From: Candidatus Nezhaarchaeota archaeon
Lineage (GTDB): Archaea > Thermoproteota > Methanomethylicia > Nezhaarchaeales > WYZ-LMO8
Direction of reading: 5' to 3'
DNA length: 64,000 nt
Assembly: GCA_025059375.1 (NCBI GenBank)
Contig: JANXDO010000001.1
Location: 350,097-414,096, forward strand
In this document: in pieces, positions 25,063 to 33,175 of the stretch
Position numbering within the stretch: position 1 is the first letter of the stretch
How the letters are laid out: each line of letters begins with the position of its first letter
The notes under the pieces: model-generated
The model's database searches: none
What the model saw: only the letters and a program-made list of their open reading frames with translations
What the model was told of the DNA's origin: nothing
Program-made: the position numbers and the translations under genes

Positions 25063-25959
25063 ATGTCCACATTAAGATATGCCTTCTTCTTAGGCTGCAT
25101 CATGCCGAATAGGTATCCAGGCCTTGAATCCTCAATTAGGAGGGTCTTTAAAGAACTTGGGATAGAGCTCGTAGACATGAAGGGGGCCTCTTGCTGTCCA
25201 GCCCCCGGAGTGGCAAGGTCTTTTAGCTTTGATGCATGGCTTACACTTGCGGCTCGAAATTTATCAATAGCTGAAGAGATGGGTCTAGATGTTGTGACTG
25301 GTTGTAATGGTTGTTATGCCACGCTCAGAGAAGTAAGTCATGAATATCATGCTAAGGAGCGAATTAGGGAAAAAGTGAATAGCTACCTCTCTCAGATTGG
25401 GAGATCATTCAATGGCAAGATTCAGGCCAAGCACGTCCTTGAAGTGCTCTACTTTGATATTGGAGTTGAGAACCTCAAGAAATTTATAAAGAAACAATTA
25501 AACCTCCGAGCCGTAGTTCATTACGGTTGCCATCTAATAAAGCCTAGCAATAAGAGACCATGGATGGAAAGTGTTGAGAGGCCTAGATTCTTTGATGAGC
25601 TTGTGGAAGTAACAGGGGCTAAAAGTGTTGATGTGAAGGATAAATACATGTGTTGTGGTGCTGGTGGAGGTGTTAGGTCAGGGGTTATTGATGTCGCCCT
25701 CGACATAACGAGGGAGAAGATTGAGAATGCATATGCAAGTAAAGCTGATTGCATCGTGAACGCCTGTTCCTTCTGCCATCTACAGTTCGACTTAGGCCAA
25801 GTTGAAATAAATAAGGCTCGTAACACTTCATACAGTATGCCCATAATCTATTACACGCAACTATTGGGCCTGGCCATGGGCTTTAGCCCTAAGGAACTTG
25901 GCTTGCATCAGAACTTCATAAGCGTCGAACCCCTCCTAAAGAAGATAGGTACTGCATGA
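25063..25959 (+). CDS. hdrB: Heterodisulfide reductase subunit B (HdrB)
   Basis: A 298-residue CCG-domain protein with two complete cysteine-rich (CCG) motifs. The first includes FLGCIMPN, ASCCPAPG and TGCNGCYATL. The second includes HYGCHLIKP, YMCCGAGGG and NACSFCHLQFD. These coordinate the noncubane [4Fe-4S] clusters that cleave heterodisulfides in methanogen HdrB. Both motifs are intact, so true disulfide reductase activity is plausible. The stop overlaps the next gene by four bases (ATGA). A role in another HdrB-type redox complex is possible. Confidence 0.9.
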   Translation: MSTLRYAFFLGCIMPNRYPGLESSIRRVFKELGIELVDMKGASCCPAPGVARSFSFDAWLTLAARNLSIAEEMGLDVVTGCNGCYATLREVSHEYHAKERIREKVNSYLSQIGRSFNGKIQAKHVLEVLYFDIGVENLKKFIKKQLNLRAVVHYGCHLIKPSNKRPWMESVERPRFFDELVEVTGAKSVDVKDKYMCCGAGGGVRSGVIDVALDITREKIENAYASKADCIVNACSFCHLQFDLGQVEINKARNTSYSMPIIYYTQLLGLAMGFSPKELGLHQNFISVEPLLKKIGTA

Positions 25960-26492
25960 TAGTAGCTAAGGAGGTTACTGAAGTGGTTGAGGTTGAGCCT
26001 AGAGAGAAACCGTTTATTGAGAGGTTTGTGTCTTATAGATCCTTAACTAGAAGAGTCTTCTACATTGATATTGAGAGGTGCATAGGTTGTAAATCGTGCG
26101 AAGCTGCTTGCGCTAGAGTCCATGGTGGATCACCAAGAATGTACATACAGACACTTTCAGAGTTTAATGTGCCGATGCACTGTCAACACTGCGAGGTTCC
26201 TGCGTGTGTTGAATCTTGCCCTGAAAAAGCCATAGACGTCACAAACGAGGGGTTCACCATAATAAATGAAGCTAAGTGTGTAGCGTGTAAGGCTTGTGTG
26301 GTAGCTTGTCCCTTCGGCATTCCAAGGCTCGAAGAAGAGAGGAAAGTAGTTGTTAAGTGTGATATGTGCATTGATAGGATAAGACAAGGGTTAGAGCCTG
26401 CCTGCGTGGCTACATGCACTTCAGAGGCCTTGAAGTTCATAAACTGCATAGGCTGTAACATATGCGTCATCTCATGTCCATTTGCTAAATGA
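25956..26492 (+). CDS. Polyferredoxin, DmsB/HycB-type electron-transfer subunit
   Basis: A 178-residue protein with four [4Fe-4S] cluster motifs arranged as in HycB/DmsB-type subunits of molybdopterin enzymes: CIGCKSCEAACARVHGG, CQHCEVPACVESCP, CVACKACVVACPFG and CDMCIDRI...CVATC. It also ends with an extra incomplete ferredoxin motif, CIGCNICVISCP, at the very C-terminus. It would carry electrons between the molybdopterin protein encoded two genes downstream and the Hdr module. It overlaps hdrB (ATGA). The 27-base gap to the next gene is the largest in the operon. Confidence 0.85.
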   Translation: MIVAKEVTEVVEVEPREKPFIERFVSYRSLTRRVFYIDIERCIGCKSCEAACARVHGGSPRMYIQTLSEFNVPMHCQHCEVPACVESCPEKAIDVTNEGFTIINEAKCVACKACVVACPFGIPRLEEERKVVVKCDMCIDRIRQGLEPACVATCTSEALKFINCIGCNICVISCPFAK

Positions 26493-26519
26493 GTAAGTAC
26501 CGGAGGGTAGCAAACCACC

Positions 26520-27080
26520 ATGAGCCCAGATTCCCAAGTAAAGCTAGAGGAGTTTAGGAAGCTATTACTCGAGTTTGCGAGAAAGAAGGGCATCATCCCA
26601 GCTGAAGTTGCAATCGAAGTTCCCGAACTAGTGAAGGGCTTTGGCAAACCGATATTTGACTCAGATAAGTGTTGGGGGTGCGCTGCCTGCTCTGTTCAGT
26701 GTCTAGGCAATGCATTAAGGCTTATCGAAACTCAGAATAGAAGAAGGATATATATGGACTATTGGAAGTGCGTAGCTTGCGAAGAATGCTCTATTAAGTG
26801 CCCCAAAGAAGCAGTTAAAGTTGAGAGGATTTTTGACCTCTCAAGCTTCTTAAGTGATGAGCCCGCTCTTGTGGTTGATGTCGAACTTCGTAGATGCACA
26901 CTTTGTGGAAGCTCCATATCATCAGTTAAGCAAGTCGAGGAGGTGTGTGACTTAATAAAGGCGTTGCCCATATCTCAAATCCACCTTGACAGGATAAGAT
27001 CCCTATGTGAGGAATGCAAGAAGATTGTTACGGCCAAGATCCTGCTCATGAGTAGAGGTGTAAGTATTGAAAAAGGTTAG
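26520..27080 (+). CDS. HycF/NuoI-like ferredoxin with C-terminal Cys pairs
   Basis: A 186-residue protein. After a helical N-terminus it has two [4Fe-4S] motifs, CWGCAACSVQCLG and CVACEECSIKCPKEAV. A C-terminal region with two CxxC pairs (CTLCG and CEECK) follows. This is the arrangement of HycF-type connecting subunits of formate hydrogenlyase-like complexes, and it parallels the protein encoded at 37672-38262, so the operon has two such connectors. It probably links the molybdopterin subunit to the polyferredoxin. Its end overlaps the molybdopterin gene by 14 bases, implying coupled translation. Confidence 0.8.
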   Translation: MSPDSQVKLEEFRKLLLEFARKKGIIPAEVAIEVPELVKGFGKPIFDSDKCWGCAACSVQCLGNALRLIETQNRRRIYMDYWKCVACEECSIKCPKEAVKVERIFDLSSFLSDEPALVVDVELRRCTLCGSSISSVKQVEEVCDLIKALPISQIHLDRIRSLCEECKKIVTAKILLMSRGVSIEKG

Positions 27081-28983
27081 GTCAATATGCCCTTTTTGTT
27101 GTCTTGGTTGTGGTCTAGAACTGCTGGTGGATGATGGGAGGATCGTAGGTGTAGAGTACCTCCCAGATCATCCAAATGAGGGCTCTTTATGCAGTCGAGG
27201 CAACACTAGCTACGAGATCATACAACACCCTGAAAGGCTTGCAACTCCACTAGTTAGAGAGGGCGATGAATTTAAGAGTACTAGCTGGGACTATGCTCTT
27301 AAGTTTCTGTCCAACAAGTTGATAGAGATAAGGTCTAAGCATGGTCCGCATTCGATAGGCGTCATAGCCTCAGCTAGAATGTCAAATGAAGATTGCTACG
27401 TAACTCAAAAATTTGCTAGAATAGTCTTAGGGACAGCAAACATAGATAGCCCGGCTAGATTAACTCATGCAGCTACTCTAAAGGTTCTGGTTGATAGTCT
27501 AGGATACCCGTGGGCTACATGCAGCTTGGACTTAATAGAGTCCTCCGACATAATATTCATGATCGGAGCAAACCCATTTGAAGTGAATCCAGTCTTGGCT
27601 AGAAGAATTTTAAGAGCTAGAGATAGAGGAGCAATAATAATTGTTGTAGATCCTAGACGCACAAAAACTAGTTGGAAGTCAGATCTACATCTCCAAGTTA
27701 AGCCTGGACGAGACTTAGAGCTTCTTCTATCAATACTAAACGTGATAGTGTCATCAAAGATGGTTAAGGAGGAAGCTTGGAGCGTTAAGGGCTTCGAGGA
27801 GATAGCTAAACTGTCTGAGAGCTACGCCCCCGAGGTCGTCGAGAGCGACGTTGGGGTGAGCTCTAAGATGATAAGGGAGGCTGCTCTCAGGCTAGCGCTT
27901 TCCAAGAAGCCCATAGTTATGTATTCTCACGGTATAACCCAACAGCTGAGAGCCTTGGACACTTTGAGAGCACTGATCGCCTTAAGCACGGCTATAGGGG
28001 TATTCTTCAGCGGGGGTCTCATTCCACTTACTGATCGAAGCAACATGCAGGGGGCAAGCGACGTAGGCTGCTTAGCTGAGTATGGCCCCGGCTATGAGCC
28101 AACATCTAGGGGGTTAACTATAGCCGAGATGGTTAAAGCTGCCGAGAGGGGTGATCTTAAGGCCCTCGTAGTAATAGGATTTGACTTAGCCTCATCATTA
28201 CCAAGTTTTGAGTACGTTAGAAACGTTCTGAGGAACCTTGACCTCCTAGTAGTAATTGATATCTTTCCAAACGAGACAGCCAAGCTAGCTCACGTAATTT
28301 TGCCGGCATGCTCTTGGGCTGAGTATGATGGGACCTATACGAACATTGAGGGTAGGGTTCAGAGAGCATTTAAGGCTATAGAGCCGTTTAACGATGCTAG
28401 GCCGACGTGGCTCATTCTATCCGAGCTTGCCACGATCATGGGGTCCAAGGCCCTCCACTACATCTCCTGGGTTGATGTGTTCAAGGAAATGACTCTAGCT
28501 GTTAAGCAATATTCAGAACTTAGTATTGATGAGGTCTCTAGGGTTGGAGGTCAACTCGTAAAGAAGAACTTCAAAGCTGAGTTGAAGCTAGAACCACTCA
28601 AGCTGAAATTGGAGCCACCCAAGAGTCGCCCTGATAAATTCACGTTAATAGCTGGTAGAGCCACTCACCATCTCGACAACGGTGATTTAACTCGCAAACT
28701 TAGCTTCGCGATGAAGCAACTACCGGGACCCTACATAGAAGTCTCTCAGGAGGACGCCTCGAAGCTAGGCTTAAGTGAGGGGGATGAAGTTGAGGTTAGA
28801 GGAGCTAGGGAATCCCTGAAGGTCAAGGTAAAGCTAGCCCCTAAAGGGTTAAGCAGCACCCTGTTCATGCCCATACATTTCCACCCATGCAGTCCCGTTT
28901 CGCTCATGGACTTAGAAATTGACGAGGAGACTAAAGCCCCTCAGTTAAAGCATGTAAACGTTGAATTAGTAAAGTCGGGTTAA
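27067..28983 (+). CDS. Formate-dehydrogenase-like molybdopterin oxidoreductase without catalytic Cys/Sec
   Basis: A 638-residue member of the FdhA/FdhF branch of molybdopterin oxidoreductases. The N-terminal [4Fe-4S] motif is intact (C8, C11, C15, C42 in ICPFCCLGCG and SLCSRG). MIGANPFEVNPVLARRI, DPRRTKT, and the C-terminal molybdopterin dinucleotide-binding domain (ASKLGLSEGDEVEVRG) are present. In formate dehydrogenases a Cys or selenocysteine precedes the conserved His in an AR-x-C/U-H motif. Here the segment reads DSPARLTHAATL, with Thr133 (codon 27463-27465) in that place. It may therefore be an electron-transfer subunit or act on another substrate. No FdhB gene is present. It starts at TTG 27067. 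Confidence 0.8.
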   Translation: MKKVRSICPFCCLGCGLELLVDDGRIVGVEYLPDHPNEGSLCSRGNTSYEIIQHPERLATPLVREGDEFKSTSWDYALKFLSNKLIEIRSKHGPHSIGVIASARMSNEDCYVTQKFARIVLGTANIDSPARLTHAATLKVLVDSLGYPWATCSLDLIESSDIIFMIGANPFEVNPVLARRILRARDRGAIIIVVDPRRTKTSWKSDLHLQVKPGRDLELLLSILNVIVSSKMVKEEAWSVKGFEEIAKLSESYAPEVVESDVGVSSKMIREAALRLALSKKPIVMYSHGITQQLRALDTLRALIALSTAIGVFFSGGLIPLTDRSNMQGASDVGCLAEYGPGYEPTSRGLTIAEMVKAAERGDLKALVVIGFDLASSLPSFEYVRNVLRNLDLLVVIDIFPNETAKLAHVILPACSWAEYDGTYTNIEGRVQRAFKAIEPFNDARPTWLILSELATIMGSKALHYISWVDVFKEMTLAVKQYSELSIDEVSRVGGQLVKKNFKAELKLEPLKLKLEPPKSRPDKFTLIAGRATHHLDNGDLTRKLSFAMKQLPGPYIEVSQEDASKLGLSEGDEVEVRGARESLKVKVKLAPKGLSSTLFMPIHFHPCSPVSLMDLEIDEETKAPQLKHVNVELVKSG

Positions 28984-28992
28984 TGGGAGGCT

Positions 28993-31900
28993 ATGAGCTT
29001 GGCCAGAAACCCTAAGAATGGGAGGAGAATTGGAGTATTCATATGTCATTGCGGCAAGAATATAGCTGGAACGGTTGACGTAGAGGAGGTTAGAAAATAT
29101 TGTGAGAAGATTCCAGACGTCATTGTAGCTAAAGATTACGTCTTCATGTGCTCTGAAGCTGGTCAAAACCTCATAAAGGACGCCATAAGGGAACATAAGC
29201 TTAATAGGATAGTTGTAGCGGCATGTTCCCCCAAACTTCATGAAGCAACCTTTAGGCGATGCCTGGAGGAGGTCGGCCTAAACAAGTTTTACCTTGAAAT
29301 GGCAAATATAAGGGAGCAATGCTCATGGGTACATTTGAATGAGCCCAAGAAGGCGACCGAAAAAGCGAAGGCTTTGATCAGTGCAGCCGTAGCTAAAGTT
29401 AAGGAGCATGAAGAAATTGGCACTCTAAGAGAGGATGTGACTAAGAAGTCTATGGTCATAGGCGGCGGGGTTGCTGGCATTGAGGCAGCTCTAAGTCTAG
29501 CTTCACAACGTAAGGGTAAGCTAAAGTCAGTCTTAGTAATAGGTGGAGGTATAGCGGGCATTCAGGCATCACTCGATTTAGCTGACATGGGCTACAAGGT
29601 CTACTTAGTTGAGAGGAAGCCAGTCATAGGAGGAAACATGGCTAAGACCTATAAGACCTTCCCAACAGACGATTGTGCTATGTGCATCCTATCACCGAAG
29701 ATGAACGATGTTGCAGCGAATCCAAATATAAAGCTGATAACGAATGCTGAAGTGACTTCCGTTGATGGAGAGCCGGGCTACTTTAAGGTCAGGATAAAGG
29801 TGCACCCAAGGTACGTTGACATCTCAAAGTGCACTGGATGTGGAGCTTGCAGTGAGAAGTGTCCTGGATTAGCTCCAGATGATTGGAACGTGTTTGGTAC
29901 GAGGAAGGCAATATACATCCCATATCCGCAAGGCGTGCCCAGGAAGTATGTCATAGACCCAAAATACTGCTTGTACCTCACTAAAGGAATATGTAGAGTA
30001 TGTGAGAAGATATGCTACGCTAAAGCCATAAACTTTGAAGATAGGGGCGAGGAGCTTGAAATTGAAGTTGGAGCCATTATAGTTGCAACTGGATGGGAGG
30101 AGTTTAACCCAGAACCTTTGGCTCAATATGGTTATGGTAAGTACAAGAATGTCGTCACAGTAGTACAACTTACTAGAATGTTTGACGTCACTGGCCCAAC
30201 GGGGGGCAAGGTTATTAGGCTCAACGATAAGAAGCCAGTTAACAGGTTGCTAATAGTAAACTGCGTAGGAGCTAGAGATGAGAGGTATGTGCCCTACTGT
30301 TCAACTGTGTGCTGCATGGCTGCTTTGAGAAATGCCCAGTTGCTGAAGTTTGAGCAGAATCCAAACGCTGAAGTTTACATATGCTACATAGACATGAGGA
30401 CTGCAGGCAAAGGCTACGAAGAGTACTACAAGCGAGCTCAAAACATGGGCATAAATTTCATCAGGGGCAAGGTAGCCGAGGTCTATGAGGATGAAGGGAC
30501 AGGTAACATGATTGCTAGGGTTGAAGACACTGTGAGCGGTGAAATCCTAGAATTAGAGGTCGATCTCGTCGCGCTTGCATGCCCCATGATTCCATCTCAG
30601 GGGACGAGACAAATAGCTAAGCTCCTCAAGCTTGAAACTGATGAGTTCGGCTTCATAAAGCCAAGGCACTATAAGCTAGCTCCAGTCGAAACATCAAAAC
30701 CCGGCATTTTTGCTTGTGGTTGTGCTACTGGCCCTAAGGACATACCCGACACGGTTGCATCAGCAAGTGCGGCTGCTATGAGGGCTACTGAGTTCCTCGA
30801 AGGAAGACCGTTTGAAGTGTACTTAATTGAGAAGAGCCCATACTTGGGAGGATTAACCTTTAAGCTTGCCAGGACATTCCTCGTCGAAGAACCGCTTCCA
30901 GACATGATAACCCCACTATTCAAGGAGATCTCTGATAACCGGAATGTGCACTTACTATTGAACTCTGAGATACTTGAGGTTAAAGGTCACGCAGGGAACT
31001 TCACGGTTAAGGTTAGGCAGAATCCTCGATATGTGGATCCTGCTAAGTGTACTGAGTGTGGATTGTGCATGAGAGTTTGTCCAGTCACTACTGACGACGA
31101 GTGGAATCTTGGTCTAACCAAGAGGACTGCGATATATAGACCTCATCCAGACGCCTACCCACGAGGGTACGTCATAGACCCAAAGTCATGTAAGTTTGCA
31201 TCTTGTGCTAAATGCGTAGAGGTTTGCCCGCATAAGGCGATAAACCTCGATGAGAAACCAAAGGAGTTCGAGATTAGGGTTGGAACCATAATTACATCTT
31301 CGGGCATGAGCGAGTTCAAGCCAACGATCCTGGAGCAATACGGTTACGGTGTCTACAGTGATGTGATAACGCAGCTTCAATTAGCGAGGTTGCTTGATCC
31401 TAAGGGGCCCACACATGGCAAGCTAGTTAGGTTGTCGAACGGCGAAGTACCGAAGAGCGTGGTCATGGTCCAATGTACGGGTTCGAGAGATGAAAACGTA
31501 TACCCCTACTGTTCTAGGATCTGCTGTGCAGTTGCGCTAAAGGCGGCCAAGATGATTAAAGAGCAGATACCAGACTGCATGGTCTACATATGCTACATAG
31601 ACATGAGGGCCATCGGGATGCTAGAGCTGTACTATAAGCAAGTTCAATCAATGGGCGTCAACTTTGTGAGGGGGAAAGTTGCTGAAATAGTCAAAGAAGC
31701 TGGTAGGTTAAAGGTTAAGGTTGAGGAAACATTACTTGATGTACCATTAGAGATTCCGGCAGACTTGGTGGTCTTATCGGCTGCCCTCATACCAGCTGAA
31801 GGTACAAGCGACTTAGCTAAGGTCCTTGGCATCGACGTGGGATCCGACGGCTTCCTAAGAGAGTTGCATCCTAAGTTAAGACCCGTAGACTCTAAAACCA

Positions 31901-32277
31901 TGGGCATATTTATTGCTGGTGGCAGTCAAGGACCCAAAGACATAACTGACACCGTATCTCAGGCTCTAGCTGCTTCAGCTAAAGCCTCAATTCCATTATC
32001 GAGGGGCTTCATAGAGATTGAATTGACTAAGGCTCATGTGGATGAACTGCTATGCATAGGTTGTGGACAATGCAGGGATGTGTGCCCCTACAGGGCCATA
32101 GAGATTGTGGAAATGTCCCCCGGTAAGAGGGTGGCAAGAGTCCGCGAGCTTGAGTGCGAAGGTTGTGGTGCATGTGCCGCTACATGTAGGACGGGTGCCA
32201 TGCAGCTAAGGCACTTCAAGGACAGCCAACTATTAGCTCAGTTAGTGGGCTTACTTGGGGGCTCAACGAGTGAGTAG
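28993..32277 (+). CDS. hdrA: Double HdrA: one HdrA nested inside another (1094 residues)
   Basis: A flavin and iron-sulfur protein, the site of electron bifurcation in Hdr complexes, about 1.6 times the usual size. The N-terminal HdrA domain is residues 1-150. GGGxAG flavin-binding motifs occur twice close together (157-162 and 184-189). Ferredoxin-like clusters occur at 280-290, 326-341, 686-696 and 733-745, PYCSxxCC motifs at 434-441 and 838-845, and two C-terminal ferredoxin motifs at 1021-1070. The second half resumes at FEVYLIEKSPYLGG (607-620) without its own GGGxAG motif. The simplest reading is an inner HdrA core (about 176-604) inserted after the first Rossmann helix of an outer HdrA. 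All cysteine motifs are intact. It overlaps mvhD by 23 bases. Confidence 0.9.
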   Translation: MSLARNPKNGRRIGVFICHCGKNIAGTVDVEEVRKYCEKIPDVIVAKDYVFMCSEAGQNLIKDAIREHKLNRIVVAACSPKLHEATFRRCLEEVGLNKFYLEMANIREQCSWVHLNEPKKATEKAKALISAAVAKVKEHEEIGTLREDVTKKSMVIGGGVAGIEAALSLASQRKGKLKSVLVIGGGIAGIQASLDLADMGYKVYLVERKPVIGGNMAKTYKTFPTDDCAMCILSPKMNDVAANPNIKLITNAEVTSVDGEPGYFKVRIKVHPRYVDISKCTGCGACSEKCPGLAPDDWNVFGTRKAIYIPYPQGVPRKYVIDPKYCLYLTKGICRVCEKICYAKAINFEDRGEELEIEVGAIIVATGWEEFNPEPLAQYGYGKYKNVVTVVQLTRMFDVTGPTGGKVIRLNDKKPVNRLLIVNCVGARDERYVPYCSTVCCMAALRNAQLLKFEQNPNAEVYICYIDMRTAGKGYEEYYKRAQNMGINFIRGKVAEVYEDEGTGNMIARVEDTVSGEILELEVDLVALACPMIPSQGTRQIAKLLKLETDEFGFIKPRHYKLAPVETSKPGIFACGCATGPKDIPDTVASASAAAMRATEFLEGRPFEVYLIEKSPYLGGLTFKLARTFLVEEPLPDMITPLFKEISDNRNVHLLLNSEILEVKGHAGNFTVKVRQNPRYVDPAKCTECGLCMRVCPVTTDDEWNLGLTKRTAIYRPHPDAYPRGYVIDPKSCKFASCAKCVEVCPHKAINLDEKPKEFEIRVGTIITSSGMSEFKPTILEQYGYGVYSDVITQLQLARLLDPKGPTHGKLVRLSNGEVPKSVVMVQCTGSRDENVYPYCSRICCAVALKAAKMIKEQIPDCMVYICYIDMRAIGMLELYYKQVQSMGVNFVRGKVAEIVKEAGRLKVKVEETLLDVPLEIPADLVVLSAALIPAEGTSDLAKVLGIDVGSDGFLRELHPKLRPVDSKTMGIFIAGGSQGPKDITDTVSQALAASAKASIPLSRGFIEIELTKAHVDELLCIGCGQCRDVCPYRAIEIVEMSPGKRVARVRELECEGCGACAATCRTGAMQLRHFKDSQLLAQLVGLLGGSTSE

Positions 32278-32713
32278 CGAGTTAAGCGAAGCATTTGAGC
32301 CTCTAATAGTCGCCTTCTGCTGTGAACATTGTGCTTATGCTGCAGCAGACTTAGCTGGGACGTCTAGAATGCAGTATCCCCCCAACGTTAGGATTGTGAA
32401 GGTTCCTTGTACGGGGAGAGTGGATATGCTCTACATACTCAAAGCATTCCAGCTAGGAGCCGATGGAGTCTTTGTCGCTGGTTGTTTAAAGGGGGGCTGT
32501 CACTTTATTGATGGTAATTTAAAAGCTGAAGCTAGGGTTCAATTCTTAAAGAGGATACTGGATTCACTAGGTTTTGGCGGTGATAGATTAGACATGTTCT
32601 TCATGTCATCGTCTATGGCCAATGAATTCGTTAAGGTGGCTCGTGAGTTTACTGAGAAGATCAGGAAGCTTGGACCAAATCCTTGCTTTAAAAGGCAGGG
32701 AGGTTGGAGGTAG
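32255..32713 (+). CDS. mvhD: MvhD-like iron-sulfur subunit (hydrogenase delta subunit)
   Basis: A 152-residue [2Fe-2S] adaptor protein. IVAFCCEHCAYAAADLAG, VPCTGRVD and FVAGCLKGGCHFIDGN are the conserved cysteine motifs of MvhD. In methanogens MvhD bridges the electron donor (hydrogenase or formate dehydrogenase) to HdrA. Here MvhGA genes are absent from the window. It sits directly between hdrA and the six Ech-type hydrogenase genes, and a molybdopterin protein is encoded upstream, so either could be its donor. The start is TTG 32255 within hdrA, or GTG 32270. Confidence 0.9.
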   Translation: MGAQRVSSELSEAFEPLIVAFCCEHCAYAAADLAGTSRMQYPPNVRIVKVPCTGRVDMLYILKAFQLGADGVFVAGCLKGGCHFIDGNLKAEARVQFLKRILDSLGFGGDRLDMFFMSSSMANEFVKVAREFTEKIRKLGPNPCFKRQGGWR

Positions 32714-32719
32714 TGAACG

Positions 32720-33175
32720 GTGAGCTTTAAAGTACCTTCAAGTCTTGAAGAGCTCTTAGACTTAATCAAAGAGGAGCTAAAACCTTCAAGAATTGAAGTT
32801 AGAAACAGTAGGAGGGTATACGTCGAGATAAAGAAGGAAGATATTAGGAATGCAGCTAAACTACTCTTAGATCTATTTGAGCCTCTTAGAGGTAGGCTCT
32901 CAACGGCATCAGCTCTTGATTGTAAAGATCACTTTGAAATACTGTACCATTTCACCTTCAGTCAGCTCGGTTTAGTATTGACGTTGAGATGTAGGCTACC
33001 AAGATACAAGCCTGAGATAGACTCCATAGCTGATATAATTTATGGAGCTGACTTCATTGAGAGGGAGATGCACGACCTTATGGGCATATCATTTAAAGGC
33101 CATCCAAACCTCAAGAGATTGTTGCTGCCAGACGATTGGCCTGAGGGTGTCTATCCACTTAGGAGGTATGGTTGA
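32720..33175 (+). CDS. Group 4 [NiFe] hydrogenase 30-kDa-like subunit (EchD/NuoC-like)
   Basis: A 151-residue homologue of the NuoC/30-kDa complex I subunit. The C-terminal signature YGADFIEREMHDLMGISFKG followed by HPNLKRLLLPDDWP and YPLRR is diagnostic. This peripheral subunit stabilises the catalytic module of Ech- and complex I-type enzymes. It starts with GTG at 32720, six bases after mvhD, and overlaps the large-subunit gene by four bases. It is the first of six consecutive Ech-type genes. Confidence 0.85.
   Translation: MSFKVPSSLEELLDLIKEELKPSRIEVRNSRRVYVEIKKEDIRNAAKLLLDLFEPLRGRLSTASALDCKDHFEILYHFTFSQLGLVLTLRCRLPRYKPEIDSIADIIYGADFIEREMHDLMGISFKGHPNLKRLLLPDDWPEGVYPLRRYG

Noticed and set aside
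28993-32277. Double HdrA as two genes merged by a sequencing error
   Set aside because: The frame is continuous through the junction with no gap or low-quality-looking stretch, and the displaced flavin motif is better explained by insertion than by a lost stop codon.
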